From: Lepus europaeus
Lineage: Eukaryota; Chordata; Mammalia; Lagomorpha; Leporidae
DNA length: 64,000 bases
NCBI RefSeq assembly: GCF_033115175.1
Contig: NC_084827.1
Location: forward strand, 122,791,701-122,855,700
Direction of reading: 5' to 3'
Below the pieces are notes generated by a model that worked only from the letters and a program-made list of their open reading frames with translations, was not told the DNA's origin and did no database searches. Both the position numbers and the translations under genes were made by a program. This document shows positions 12,521 through 22,169 of this stretch, piece after piece. Every line of letters begins with the position of its first letter. Within the stretch, counting starts at the first letter, position 1.

Positions 12521-13795
12521 CTAGGGCATCCGCAACATAAACCATAGCATGATAGAGAAACTGAGGAATGCAAAGTGACGATGCAAAAAATTCAGAACAT
12601 CTTGAAGGAAACAAAGACAAAGAGTGATAGGGGAAGAAGTCAAGAGAAAATTTTATGTACCCAAGAAATTGCTCTGAAATAGTACAAGATAGGGCAAACC
12701 AAATTGTAGCTAATCAGAGGCCATAAACCCATCACCTTGTCTTTGTGTGGGGACATCACTGACTACTTGATACTTAAGACAGTTTGCAGGTTTACCAGAT
12801 AAACATAACAAAATTGAAACCCAAGTTCAGCAGTCTTTATTGTGGAGAAAGACTAGCCCAAATTGTGTGCATTTCAGTTGAAGCACATTTCTTATTCCAC
12901 CCTGGGAGGTGAGCAGCTGGCTGCCATGCTAAGCAGAGCTCTTTATATACTCTGAGACCCTCCAAACATGCACTGCTTATTCCAGTCTTTAAAATATGCA
13001 GCCCTCTTCACACCCTTCTTTAAGCATCCTGTTGGGACTGTTCCATTATGTAACTCGTCATTTGAAATCATTTTCTCTACATTCCTTAACTTCACCTCTC
13101 CCAAACCCCTTCTGTTAACGTCTCCAATTCCATTTACTACGTTAATTCCTTCCCCTCTCAAATTTGCATTCTACATTCTACATTGTAACAGAAGGGCTTA
13201 TGTTAGATAATAATTTACCTTACATTTCATTCCTTGTTTTGAAATGTCCGATGATAAAATTAAAACAGTCCCAATCAGAATCATGAAACCAACCTTAAAA
13301 CAGTCTCCATCTGTCTTAGGAAGATTTGCTTTGCTGGAGATGTGTTGATGAATTTTTAGCACACAAAATCATTCCTCAAGTATTCTACAAGTATTCCATA
13401 CTTCTGCCATTATGTCACCCTCAGATACTTTTGAAAGGGGCAGCCATTTTGAAACTGAATATTATCCACTCAAACGACCCTGCTTACAACTTAGAGAGCT
13501 GGTGAAATTTTCTGGGAGGTAAAAAATCATTGGTCTAAGAGAAGTTGTTCAGCCAGTGTTCTCTAAGACATTATATTGCTTATTGTAATGTTTATTTTTC
13601 TGCTTTCCTTCACTGCGACTTAAAACATTTGGCAGATAAAGCTAGTGATAAAAATTGAGCTAAAAAGATGCCTTTTCTAGCCTTAGAAACGAGAAGTAAA
13701 AAACACCAGGGCTACCCCCTGATTTACTTCCCTTGCAACAGTGAAGTAACTCATTCAATGGTTAACACACTCCATCTTTAGAATACACTATGAGG
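12521..13795. other. Anonymous non-coding stretch
   Basis: No repeat family, RNA or exon recognised over about 1.3 kb. Confidence 0.45.
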
Positions 13796-13960
13796 GGGGC
13801 TGGCACTGTGGCACAAAAGGTTAACCCTCCACCTGCAACTCTGGCATCACATATGGGTGCCAGTTTTGAGTCCCAGCTTGATCCAGCTCCCAGCTAATGT
13901 GCCTGGGATAGCAGAGGAAGGTGGCCAAAGTGCTTGGGCCTCTGCACCCACATGGGAGAC
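13796..13960 (+). mobile_element. CSINE 5' part, broken by L1 sequence
   Basis: Forward CSINE from 'ggggggctggcactgtggc' to 'cccacatgggagacct', where L1 5'UTR sequence begins. The missing 3' part of a CSINE ('ctcctgacttcagcctggcc...cagatggaag') reappears at 15,047-15,108, on the other side of the L1 ORF1 block. The two pieces are probably one split SINE. Confidence 0.85.
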
Positions 13961-14187
13961 CTAAAAGAAGAGAGAGAGAAAGATTTACCACGCCAAACCT
14001 GGGTGTGTCACCACTGGCACACCCCTAACCCTGAAGAACTGAACAGAGCTCTCTGGCCACTCCTACCATAAGTCTCTAGAGATTCACCAAAAGCAGACAG
14101 TCCACTTAATCTAGAATCATAGTATAACAAGAAAAGCCGCCACAGCAAGGGAAAAAGAAGAAGAAAAGACCAAAGGATATCTTCACA

Positions 14188-15046
14188 ATGCCATACAACA
14201 AATGCAGAAACTAAGGAAACAAGAACAAGGAAGACATCATGACACTCCCAAATGAAAATGATACTCCAATAAAACATTATGAAGATGATGAGATAGAAGT
14301 ACAAGATACGTATTTCAAAAAATTTATGATTAGAACATTTAGAAGTTATCAAAAACAAATGCATGAACTACAGAAATCCATAGAGGACAGGACAGAAAAT
14401 CTCTCTCATGAAAATGAAATCTTGAGGAGGAATCAAAATGAAATGAGGAATTTAATAGAACATAAAACTGAGATATTGAAGAGAAACCAAAATGAAATGA
14501 AGAATTCAATAGAACAAATGAAAAACACATTTAAGAGTCTTAAAAACAAAATCAGTGAGGTAGAAAAGAAAATATCAGACTTAAAAGAAAGAGCACAGGA
14601 AAGTATACAGTCAAACCAAAGAAAAGAAGAGGAAATCAGAAATCTAAAAAATATTGTTGGGAATCTTCAGGATGCTATTAAAAAACCCAACATTCGGGTT
14701 CTAGGAGTTCCCGAAGGCATGGAGAAAGAAAAAGGATTATAAGGCCTTTTTAGTGAGATACTAGCAGAAAACTTCCCGGGTTTGGAGAAGGATACAGACA
14801 TCCAAGTACAGGAAGCACATAGAACCCCTAGTAAACATGACCAAAAGAGATCCTCAGAACACACTGTAATCAAACTCACCACAGTGAAACATAAAAATAT
14901 TCTAAAATGTGCAAGAAAGAAAAATCAGATTACTCTCAGAGGATCTCCAATTAGACTCACAGCTGACTTCTCATCAGAAACCCTACAGGCTAGGAGGGAA
15001 TGGCGAGATATAGCCCAAGTACTAAGAGAAAAAAAACTCGCTCCTG
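14188..15046 (+). pseudogene. L1 ORF1 remnant (copy A)
   Basis: ORF1p is the L1 RNA-binding chaperone: N-terminal coiled coil, RRM, C-terminal domain. The start ATG at 14,188 matches the start of the intact ORF1 at 61,190. A TAA at codon 9 closes the frame, where the intact copy has CAA (Gln). The main open block is 14,239-14,742, covering the coiled coil and the RRM start (NIRVLGVPEG). It ends at a second TAA at 14,740-14,742, where the intact copy has GAA (Glu). Copy B has the same second stop. The C-terminal domain (GSPIRLTADFSSETLQARRE) is recognisable at about 14,940-15,000, after which the sequence jumps to SINE DNA. Confidence 0.9.
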
Positions 15047-15108
15047 ACTTCAGCCTGGCCCAGCCCCAGCTGTTAAGGACTTTTGGGGAGTTAACCAGCA
15101 GATGGAAG
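15047..15108 (+). mobile_element. CSINE 3' fragment inside L1 copy A
   Basis: 'ctcctgacttcagcctggcc' through 'aaccagcagatggaag' is the last third of an older-type CSINE without its tail. It is probably the continuation of the CSINE at 13,796-13,960. At its right end it meets antisense L1 5'UTR at a short shared 'ggaag'-like stretch. Confidence 0.8.
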
Positions 15109-15465
15109 TAATTCCACTCAGCTGAGCTCTTCTCCTCGATGGCAATCAGTACCTGAGCACTAGCCCAGTGGGTATAATATTTGTCTGCTCTGTCCCAAGG
15201 ACCACACAAAGGATCTGTGCAGTCCTCAGTGTAAGCTCAGATTCCCCTGCAATGTCTCTCACCGGGTAGCCAAAGATGTCCAAATTTGTGGCATCTCCCA
15301 TTAAGACTACTCATGTCTCAGCCACACCATGAGTTCTCCCACACACCCTGGTTTGTTTTGTTTTGTTTTTTTCATAGTCCCAGTTCATAAGCTCCACACA
15401 CTCACTAGGTCTTAGTCTCCTGTTATTTCTCCCCACCAGATTCAGGATTTTCTGCAGGCAAAGAT
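15109..15465 (-). mobile_element. Antisense L1 5'UTR block in copy A
   Basis: The reverse complement matches the lagomorph L1 5'UTR seen in sense at 20,580-20,860 and 60,780-60,985. Landmarks in order are GGGGAGAAATAACAGGAGA, GTGTGTGGAGCTTATGAACT, TTTGTGTGGTCCTTGGGA and CAGCTGAGTGGAATTACTTCC. It is therefore an inverted segment, not a new element. The cause could be a twin-priming inversion, a separate insertion, or later rearrangement. Confidence 0.8.
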
Positions 15466-17410
15466 AAGCAAAACAAAGAGCTGGTTTTTTGAAAAAAATA
15501 AACAAGATTGACACACCCATAGCCAGCATCCTATTGAATGGGGAAAAGTCGGAAGCATTTCCACTGAGATCTGGTACCAGACAGGGATGCCCACTCTCAC
15601 CACTGCTATTCAATATAGTTCTGGAAGTTTTAGCCAGAGCTATTAGGCAAGAAAAAGAAATTAAAGGGATACAAATTGGGAAGGAAGAACTCAAACTATC
15701 CCTCTTTGCAGATGATATGATTCTTTATTTAGGGGATCCAAAGAACTCTACTAAGAGACTGCTGGAACTCATCGAAGAGTTTGGCAAAGTAGCAGGATAT
15801 AAAATCAATGCACACAAATCAACAGCCTTTGTATACACAGGCAATGCCACGGCTGAGGAAGAACTTCTAAGATCAATCCCATTCACAATAGCTACAAAAG
15901 CAATCAAATACCTTGGAATTAACTTAACCAAGGACATTAAAGATCTCTACAATGAGAATTACAAAATCTTAAAGAAATAGAAGAGGATACCAAAAAATGG
16001 AGAAATCTTCCATGCTCATGGATTGGAAGAATCAATATCATCAAAATGTCCATTCTCCCAAAAGCAATTTATACATTCAATGCAATACCAATCAAGATAC
16101 TGAAGACATTCTTCTCAGATCTGGAAAAAATGACGCTGAAATTCATATGGAGGCACAGGAGACTTCAAATAGCCAAAGCAATCTTGTACAACAAAATCAA
16201 AGCCGGAGGCATCACAACACCAGATTTCAGGACATACTACAGGGCAGTTATAATAAAAACAGCATGGTACTGGTACAGAAACAGATGGATAGACCAATGG
16301 AACAGAATAGAAACACCAGAAATCAATCCAAACATCTATAGCCAACTTATATTTAATCAAGGATCTAAAACCAATTCCTGGAGCAAGGACAGTATATTTA
16401 ACAAATGGTGCTGGGAAAACTGGATTTCTACATACAGCAGCATGAAGCAAGACCCCTACCTTACACGTTATACAAAAATCCACTCAACATGGATTAAAGA
16501 CATAAATCTATGACCCGACACCATCAAATTATTAGAGAACATTGGAGAAACCCTGCAAGATATTGGCACCGGCAAAGACATTTTGGAAAAGACCACACAG
16601 GCATAGTCAAAACCAAAATTATCAATTAGGATTACATCAAATTGAGAAGTTTCTGTACTGCAAAAGAAAAAGTCAGGAATGTGAAGAGGCAACTGACAGA
16701 ATAGGAAAAAATATTTGCAAACTATGCAACAGATAAATGGTTGATAACCAGAATCTACAAAGAAATCAAGAAACTCCACAACAACAAAACAAACAACCCA
16801 CTTAAGAGATGGGACAAGGACCTCAATAGACAATTTCCCAAAGAGGAAATACAAATGGCCAACAGACACATGAAAAAAATGTTCAAGATCACTAGCAATC
16901 AGGGAAATGCAAATCAAAACCACAATGAGGTTTCACCTCACCCCGGTTAGAATGGCCCACATTCAGAAATCTACTCACAACAGATGCTGGTGAGGATGTG
17001 GGGAAAAAAGGACACTAACCCACTGTTGGTGGGAATGCAAACTGGTTAAGCCACTATGGAAGTCAGTCTGGAGATTCCTCAGAAACCTGAACATAACCCT
17101 ACCATACAACCCAGCCATCCCACTCCTTGAAATTACCCAAAGGAAATTAAATTGGCAAACAAAATAGCCGTCTGCACATTAATGTTTATTGCAGCTCAAT
17201 TCACAATAGTTAAGACCTGGAACCAACCCAAATGCCCATCAACAGCAGACTAAAGAAATTATGGGATATGTACTCTATAGAATACTATACAGAAGTTAAA
17301 AAAAAATGAAATCAGGTCATTTAAAAAAAATGGAGGAATCTGGAAAACATCATGCTGAGTGAATTAAGCCAGTCTCAAAGGGACAAATATCATTTGTTCT
17401 CCCTGATTGG
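15466..17410 (+). pseudogene. L1 ORF2 remnant (copy A): RT to C-terminus
   Basis: ORF2p supplies the endonuclease and reverse transcriptase for target-primed reverse transcription. Here the sequence starts at the RSWFFEKINKID-type linker (about 15,480) and skips into the RT palm. The catalytic FADD motif is at 15,705-15,716. The thumb, C-terminal region and Cys-rich segment follow with frameshifts at about 15,978, 16,340 and 16,510. The endonuclease domain is absent. Between about 15,530 and 15,890 it is almost identical to copy B. Confidence 0.9.
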
Positions 17411-18624
17411 TGAAAACTAACCGAGCACCTAAAAAGAAACCTGTTGAAGTGCAATGCACACTATGAGAAACAATGACTTGATCAGCCCTTGTACTAACTG
17501 CTGAAGAACAACTTACTATTTTATTCCTTTTAGTATTTTTTTGTTATACTTATTACCATAGGTTGAACTCTTTAATTAATATACAATTATTCTTAGGTGT
17601 TTAACTGAAAAGTGATCCCTGTTAAATATAAGAGTGGGAATAAGAGAGGGAAGAGATGTATAGTTCGGCACATGCTCAATTGGACTTACCCCTAATGGTA
17701 GAGTTATAAACGTGCCAGGGGATTCCAATTCAATCCCATCAAGTGGCATGTACCAATGCCATCTCACTAGTCAAAGTGATCAGTTTCAGTTAATAAGTGA
17801 TCATAATCATAGAATTAAGTGTCAAAGAGATCACATAAAGACGACTAGTGTCTGCTAATACTAACTGATAGAATTAAGGAGAGAACAATCCAATATGGGA
17901 AATGGGATACACAGCAGACTCATAGAATGGAAAATGTCCTAAACAGCCAGCACTCTGGCCTAAGAATCAGCCCTTAAGGCATTTGGATTCAGCTAAAATC
18001 CCATGAGAGTATTTCAGGCATGGAAAGCCAAGACACTCTGGAAAAAAAAACAAAAAAACAAAAAAAAACCTAAATGAAAGATCTCTGTGAGTGAGATCCC
18101 AGCACAAAGAATGGGCCATCAAAGAAGGAGGTGCCTTTCTCTGAAGGGAGGAGAGACCTTCCACTTTGACTATGGCCTTGTCTAAATAAGATCAGAGTTG
18201 GTGAACTCAAGAAGCTTCCATAGCCTTAGCTCATGACAAGAGCCTAGGGTGATTACTGACGCCATAAACAAGAGTGTCAATTGTTGAATCAACAACAGGA
18301 GTCACTGTTCACTCACTCCCCATGTAGGATCTCTGTCCTTAATGTGTTGTACTATGTGAATTAACGGCACAACTAGTACTCAAACAGTACTTTATATTTC
18401 GTGTGTCTGTGTGGGTGCAAACTGTTGAAATCTTTACTTAGTATATACTAAACTGATCTTCTGTATATAAAGATAATTGAAAATGAATATTGATGTGAAT
18501 GGGATGGTAGAGGGAGTGGGAGATGAGATGGTTGCAGGTGGGAGTGAGGTAATGGGGGGAAAAGCATCTATAATCCAAATTTGTACTTTGGAAATTTATA
18601 TTTATTAAATAAAAGTTAAAAAAA
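17411..18624 (+). mobile_element. L1 3'UTR, single-module type (copy A)
   Basis: About 1.2 kb of non-coding 3'UTR. It has one copy of the module beginning 'catgtaggatctctgtcctt' (about 18,320), the G-rich polypurine tract at about 18,500-18,558, and the 'tttattaaataaaagtt' end with a short A-tail. Copies B and E carry the module twice. Confidence 0.88.
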
Positions 18625-19021
18625 AGCAACTCAATATACATGGAAGAGATGATAAATAAGCTATCTGTGTTAAGGAAACCCAAATAGTTTAGAACATAAT
18701 TCAATAATAATCCAGGTTAACATGCTTATAAATTTTAAATAACAGGATATTACATGATTGTCAATTAGCTTCTTCCCCTCTGCTTAGACCACTAGTGAAA
18801 AATATCTTCTGAGAAAGACACAGATGCAGGGTGGATGTGGGGAGAATAAAGATCTCTCAATCTCCAGATTTTTCAACCCCAATCTTTCCAGATGTGGTTA
18901 ACTACAGCCATTTATTTTTCAATAATGCCACATGATATTTTACACAGTTGAATTTCTGCACCCCACTTAGCACACTGTCGTGATACTTTGACATTTTACT
19001 TAAGGTGAGACAGGTGTAAAA
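18625..19021. other. Anonymous non-coding stretch
   Basis: Right flank of L1 copy A. No clear target duplication of that L1 and no recognised repeat. Confidence 0.4.
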
Positions 19022-19147
19022 GATTTTCATGTATTACCTCAGAACACCACCATAATTAGGCATGATTATGACCCCAGTGTTACCACTGAGTTACAAACTG
19101 GTGATCAATCTGAAACCACGCAAAGGAGTCAGGATTCACACCCAAGC

Positions 19148-19522
19148 TGTTGAAGTTGATTCGTTCTGAGAGGAGGAGTGTGGTGGTAGCAAGAGGCACA
19201 GAGCCACCACACAGACCCCGGAAGTCGGGTGAAAGCGGGCCAGAGGCCAGCAGCCCACAGATTCATTTATTTCAATTGGTACAGCAGCTTAAATAGCCAA
19301 GGCAGCCAATCCGGTCAAGGGGCAGTGTATGCCCTAACCAATCACAGCCTGTTGCCAGGCAGTATCTGAGGCCATCCAATCACAGCCTGTTGCCAGGTAG
19401 GCTCTGTTGCCAGGTGGGTTTCTCAGGGGGCTTTCCAGGGGGTTTCTGAAGCCACTACTGAGTAACTGATGCTCGCTTGCCAGCAGCTATTTTAGTTAGC
19501 ATGGCCTTCTCATTCCACCACA
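19148..19522 (-). mobile_element. Solo ERV LTR with 6-bp TSD
   Basis: A 375-bp element whose minus strand starts TGTGGTGG and ends CTTCAACA, giving TG...CA ends. The perfect duplication ccaagc is at 19,142-19,147 and 19,523-19,528. On the minus strand it contains a U3 with two CTGTGATTGG (inverted CCAAT) boxes inside a repeated module, a TATA-like CTATTTAAG at 19,296-19,288, and AATAAA at 19,271-19,266. No internal retroviral sequence is present, so it is a solo LTR left by LTR-LTR recombination. A 6-bp duplication is typical of class II (beta-like) ERVs; that class is inferred. Confidence 0.85.
19338..19397 (-). promoter_or_regulatory. Duplicated CCAAT-box module in the LTR U3
   Basis: The 22-bp string ccaatcacagcctgttgccagg occurs at 19,338-19,359 and 19,376-19,397, 38 bp apart. 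A third partial copy (ctgttgccagg) follows at about 19,404. On the LTR's strand each unit carries ATTGG upstream of the TATA-like box, a plausible U3 promoter/enhancer repeat. Confidence 0.7.
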
Positions 19523-19589
19523 CCAAGCTACCTGATTCCAGTACCCAACTCTTAGCTGTATGTTAATATTGCTTGTAAATGTATAATTT

Positions 19590-20156
19590 CTAAAAAGAGG
19601 CTCAGTCTCATTAGTAATCAGGGAAATGCCAAATTGGAAAACGAAGTCTCATACTAGATGCAGGCAGAATGGCAACCAATTTTATTTAAAGATTTATTTG
19701 AGGAATAGTAACCAAGCAAAGAACACCATGAGGATTTGGAGCAATGGTAAACTATTCTCTATTCTAGCCCATGATGCAGCATATTCACCTATAGGGATAT
19801 ATGGTACAGAAAATGTGTGCCAAGGAAATCAGTAGAGAAATGTTCATTTGAATCATGTTTTTATATATGTACTCTTCAAAATGTTCATGGAAAATGAGTA
19901 TTATGAAAAAAAGCATGCACACACTTAAAACTCCTTTGCATCAAAGCAAATATCTTCTAACTCCCTTTTCCACAAACTTTCTGAAGCAGTCTTATATGTA
20001 ATCATATATATGAATAATTTATATAATTGATATATGCATGTATACTTGTGTAATACACAAATATCTTCCCATTTACATGTACAAATGTTCATAAATGAAA
20101 CACTACATAAATCTGGGTTAGTCACACAATGGAGTGCTAATCAACAATTGAAACTA
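19590..20156 (+). mobile_element. Old L1 ORF2 3' part, left of copy B
   Basis: 'attagtaatcagggaaatgcc' and 'cacacaatggagtgctaatc' match the C-terminal ORF2 region of old mammalian L1s. Copy B inserted at 20,156, and the old element continues at 27,392. Confidence 0.65.
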
Positions 20157-21076
20157 GAGTGAGGGCACGCACCAATAGTCCAGGAAAAGATAGTTTAATA
20201 AAAGTGGAATTACTGTAGCCTTAGGAAAAGATTCAGGAAAAAACCGCAGAGGAAACTCTTCCGGATCTAGTGGATGTGACATGGAGGACCTTAGGGGAGA
20301 GCAAGGTCGCCCACCGCGTGGAAGCCCTGTCGCAGAGTCTGCGCGCCAGCACTGGAAGGGGAGGTGAGACAAAACCTCAGTAACCCGAGACAATGTCGGG
20401 GAAAGGCAGAACAAGGCCTGAGGCCCCACTGGGGAAAATTCACCAGGCTGATTGGAGGAGAGAAAAAAATGAATAAATAAGGGGAACCCGCACGGAAACT
20501 AGCCTCTCTCCACTCACCTTACAAAGCCGAGCAAGACAAAGAGCATTAGCCAAGCAGAAAAACCTAACTCTGTTGGGGAGAAATAATAGGAGGTTAGGAT
20601 CTAGTGGAAGTGTGTAGAGCTAACGAACTGAGACTGTGAAAATCTGGGGGGGGGCGGGGGGGGCAAGAGAACTCACTGAGTACACAAACTCGGTAACCTT
20701 GGCAAAACGATGAGAGACTGCGGAGAAATTTGAGACCACAATGAGGGCTGCATAAACTCTTTGTGTGGTCCCAGGGGTAGATCAAACGAATACCCACAGA
20801 GGCCAGATTTCGTACATCAACTACCCTCAATTCCACTCAGCTGTGCAGAATTACTTCCCTTTTGAATCAAAAAAAAAAAAAAAAAGAGCGACCAAGAAAA
20901 CAATCTGGGTGAGTCACCTTTCGCACACCCCTAACCATAAAGAACCAAACAGAACTCTCCGGCCATACCCCTTACAGTCTCTAAGGATCCATCCAAAGCA
21001 GACAGTCCACTTAATCTAGAGTCATAGTATTATGAGAAAAAGCACCACAGCTAAGGAACCAAAGAATATCTCCAAT
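20157..21076 (+). promoter_or_regulatory. L1 5'UTR (copy B)
   Basis: About 920 bp collinear with the 5'UTR at 60,275-61,189 ('cagaggaaactcttccgga', 'ttcaccaggct', 'cactcacctt', 'tgtgtggtcc'). Compared with that copy, the first 20 bases have lost the CAAGATGGCGG motif, and about 50 bp carrying GCGCCATTTTG and TACGTCA are missing near 20,540. A G-rich run lies at 20,647-20,667. Confidence 0.85.
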
Positions 21077-22101
21077 ATGCCAAACAAATGCAGAAACCGA
21101 GGTAACAAGAGCAAGGAAGACACTATGATGCCCACAAATGAAAAAGACACCCCAATTCAAGATTATGAAGATGATGAGATAGAAGAAATGCAAGAAGTGG
21201 ATCTCAAAAAATTGATAAGAACATTAAGAAGTTCTCAAAAACAAATTCTTGAACTACAGAAATCCTTAATGACAAGGTAGAAAATCTCTCTTGTGAAAAT
21301 GAAATCTTGAGGAGGAATCAAAAAGAAATGAAACAACTAGTAGGACATGAAACTGTGACGAGAAATCGTAATGAAATGAAGAATTCAACAGATCAAATGA
21401 CAAACACATTAGAGAGTCTTAAAAACAGAATGGGTGAAGCAGAAGAGAGAATATCAGACTTAGAAGACAGAGCACAGGAAAGTATACAGTCAAACCAAAG
21501 AAAAGAAGAGGAAATCAGAAATCTAAGAAATATTGTTGGGAATCTACAGGATACTCTTAAAAAACCCAACATTCGGGTTCTAGGAGTTCCTGAAGACATG
21601 GAGAGGGAGAAAGGATTATAAGGCCTTTTTAGTGAGATACTAGCAGAGAACTTCCTGGGTTTGGAGGACAGAGACATTCAAGTACAGGAAGCTCATAGAA
21701 CCCCTGGTAACCATGACCAAAAGAGATCCTCACCATGACACGTTGTAATTAAACTCACCACAGTGAAACATAAAGAAAAGATCCTAAAATGTGAAATAGA
21801 GAAACGTCAGATTACTCTCAGAGGATCTCCAATTAGACTCACAGCTGACTTCTCATCAGAAACCCTACAGGCTAGGAGGGAATGTCGAGATATAGCCCAG
21901 GTACTAAGAGAGAAAAACTGCCAGCCAAGAATATTATATCCTGCAAAGCTCTCATTTGTGAATGAAGGTGAAATAAAGACCTTTCACAGCAAACAGAAAT
22001 TGAAAGAATTTGTTGCCACTCGTCCAGCCCTGCAAAAGATGCTTAAAGATGTGATACACACAGAAACACAGAAACACAGTCGTCAATATGAAATAAGGTA
22101 A
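21077..22101 (+). pseudogene. L1 ORF1 remnant (copy B)
   Basis: The start ATG at 21,077 (MPNKCRNRGN) aligns with the intact ORF1 start at 61,190. A 1-nt deletion near 21,272 (ATGACAAG versus ATGGACAAG) shifts the frame. The continuing frame runs from 21,307 to a TAA at 21,619-21,621, exactly where copy A also has TAA and the intact copy GAA. A further TGA lies near 21,737. The C-terminal domain follows to 22,101 with RGSPIRLTAD, QARRE and YPAKLSF motifs. Confidence 0.92.
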
Positions 22102-22169
22102 AGGAAGGAAACCTCACAGCAAAAGATCACAGGAATCTCAAACCATATATTAGAAACTATCTTTGGCAA

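Larger units (their letters stand above)
13961..18624 (+). mobile_element. Lagomorph L1 copy A, rearranged mosaic
   Basis: Order on the plus strand: last part of the L1 5'UTR (13,961-14,187); ORF1 (14,188-15,046); a CSINE 3' fragment (15,047-15,108); an antisense L1 5'UTR piece (15,109-15,465); ORF2 remnant starting just before the RT domain (15,466-about 17,410); 3'UTR with polypurine tract; A-rich end at 18,624. The endonuclease half of ORF2 is missing, as is the RT stretch between 'gattgacacaccc' and 'agcatcctattgaatgg'. It cannot code for a working element. The nearest relative here is copy B. Confidence 0.9.
19022..19560 (-). mobile_element. MIR, split by a solo LTR
   Basis: 'gattatgaccccagtgttacc', 'gtcaggattcacacccaagc' and, beyond the LTR, 'tacctgattccagtacccaac' read as a reverse-strand MIR ('attatccccattttacag', 'gattcgaacccagg', 'tctgactccagagcccatgc'). 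The LTR at 19,148 interrupts it. Confidence 0.6.

Noticed and set aside
15109-15465. Possible novel inserted element between L1 ORF1 and ORF2
   Set aside because: The reverse complement matches the L1 5'UTR at 20.6 and 60.8 kb, so it is inverted L1 sequence. The rearrangement itself is kept as a finding.
19148-19522. Possible proviral genes next to the LTR
   Set aside because: The 6-bp duplication directly flanks the single LTR, so no internal retroviral sequence remains at this site.
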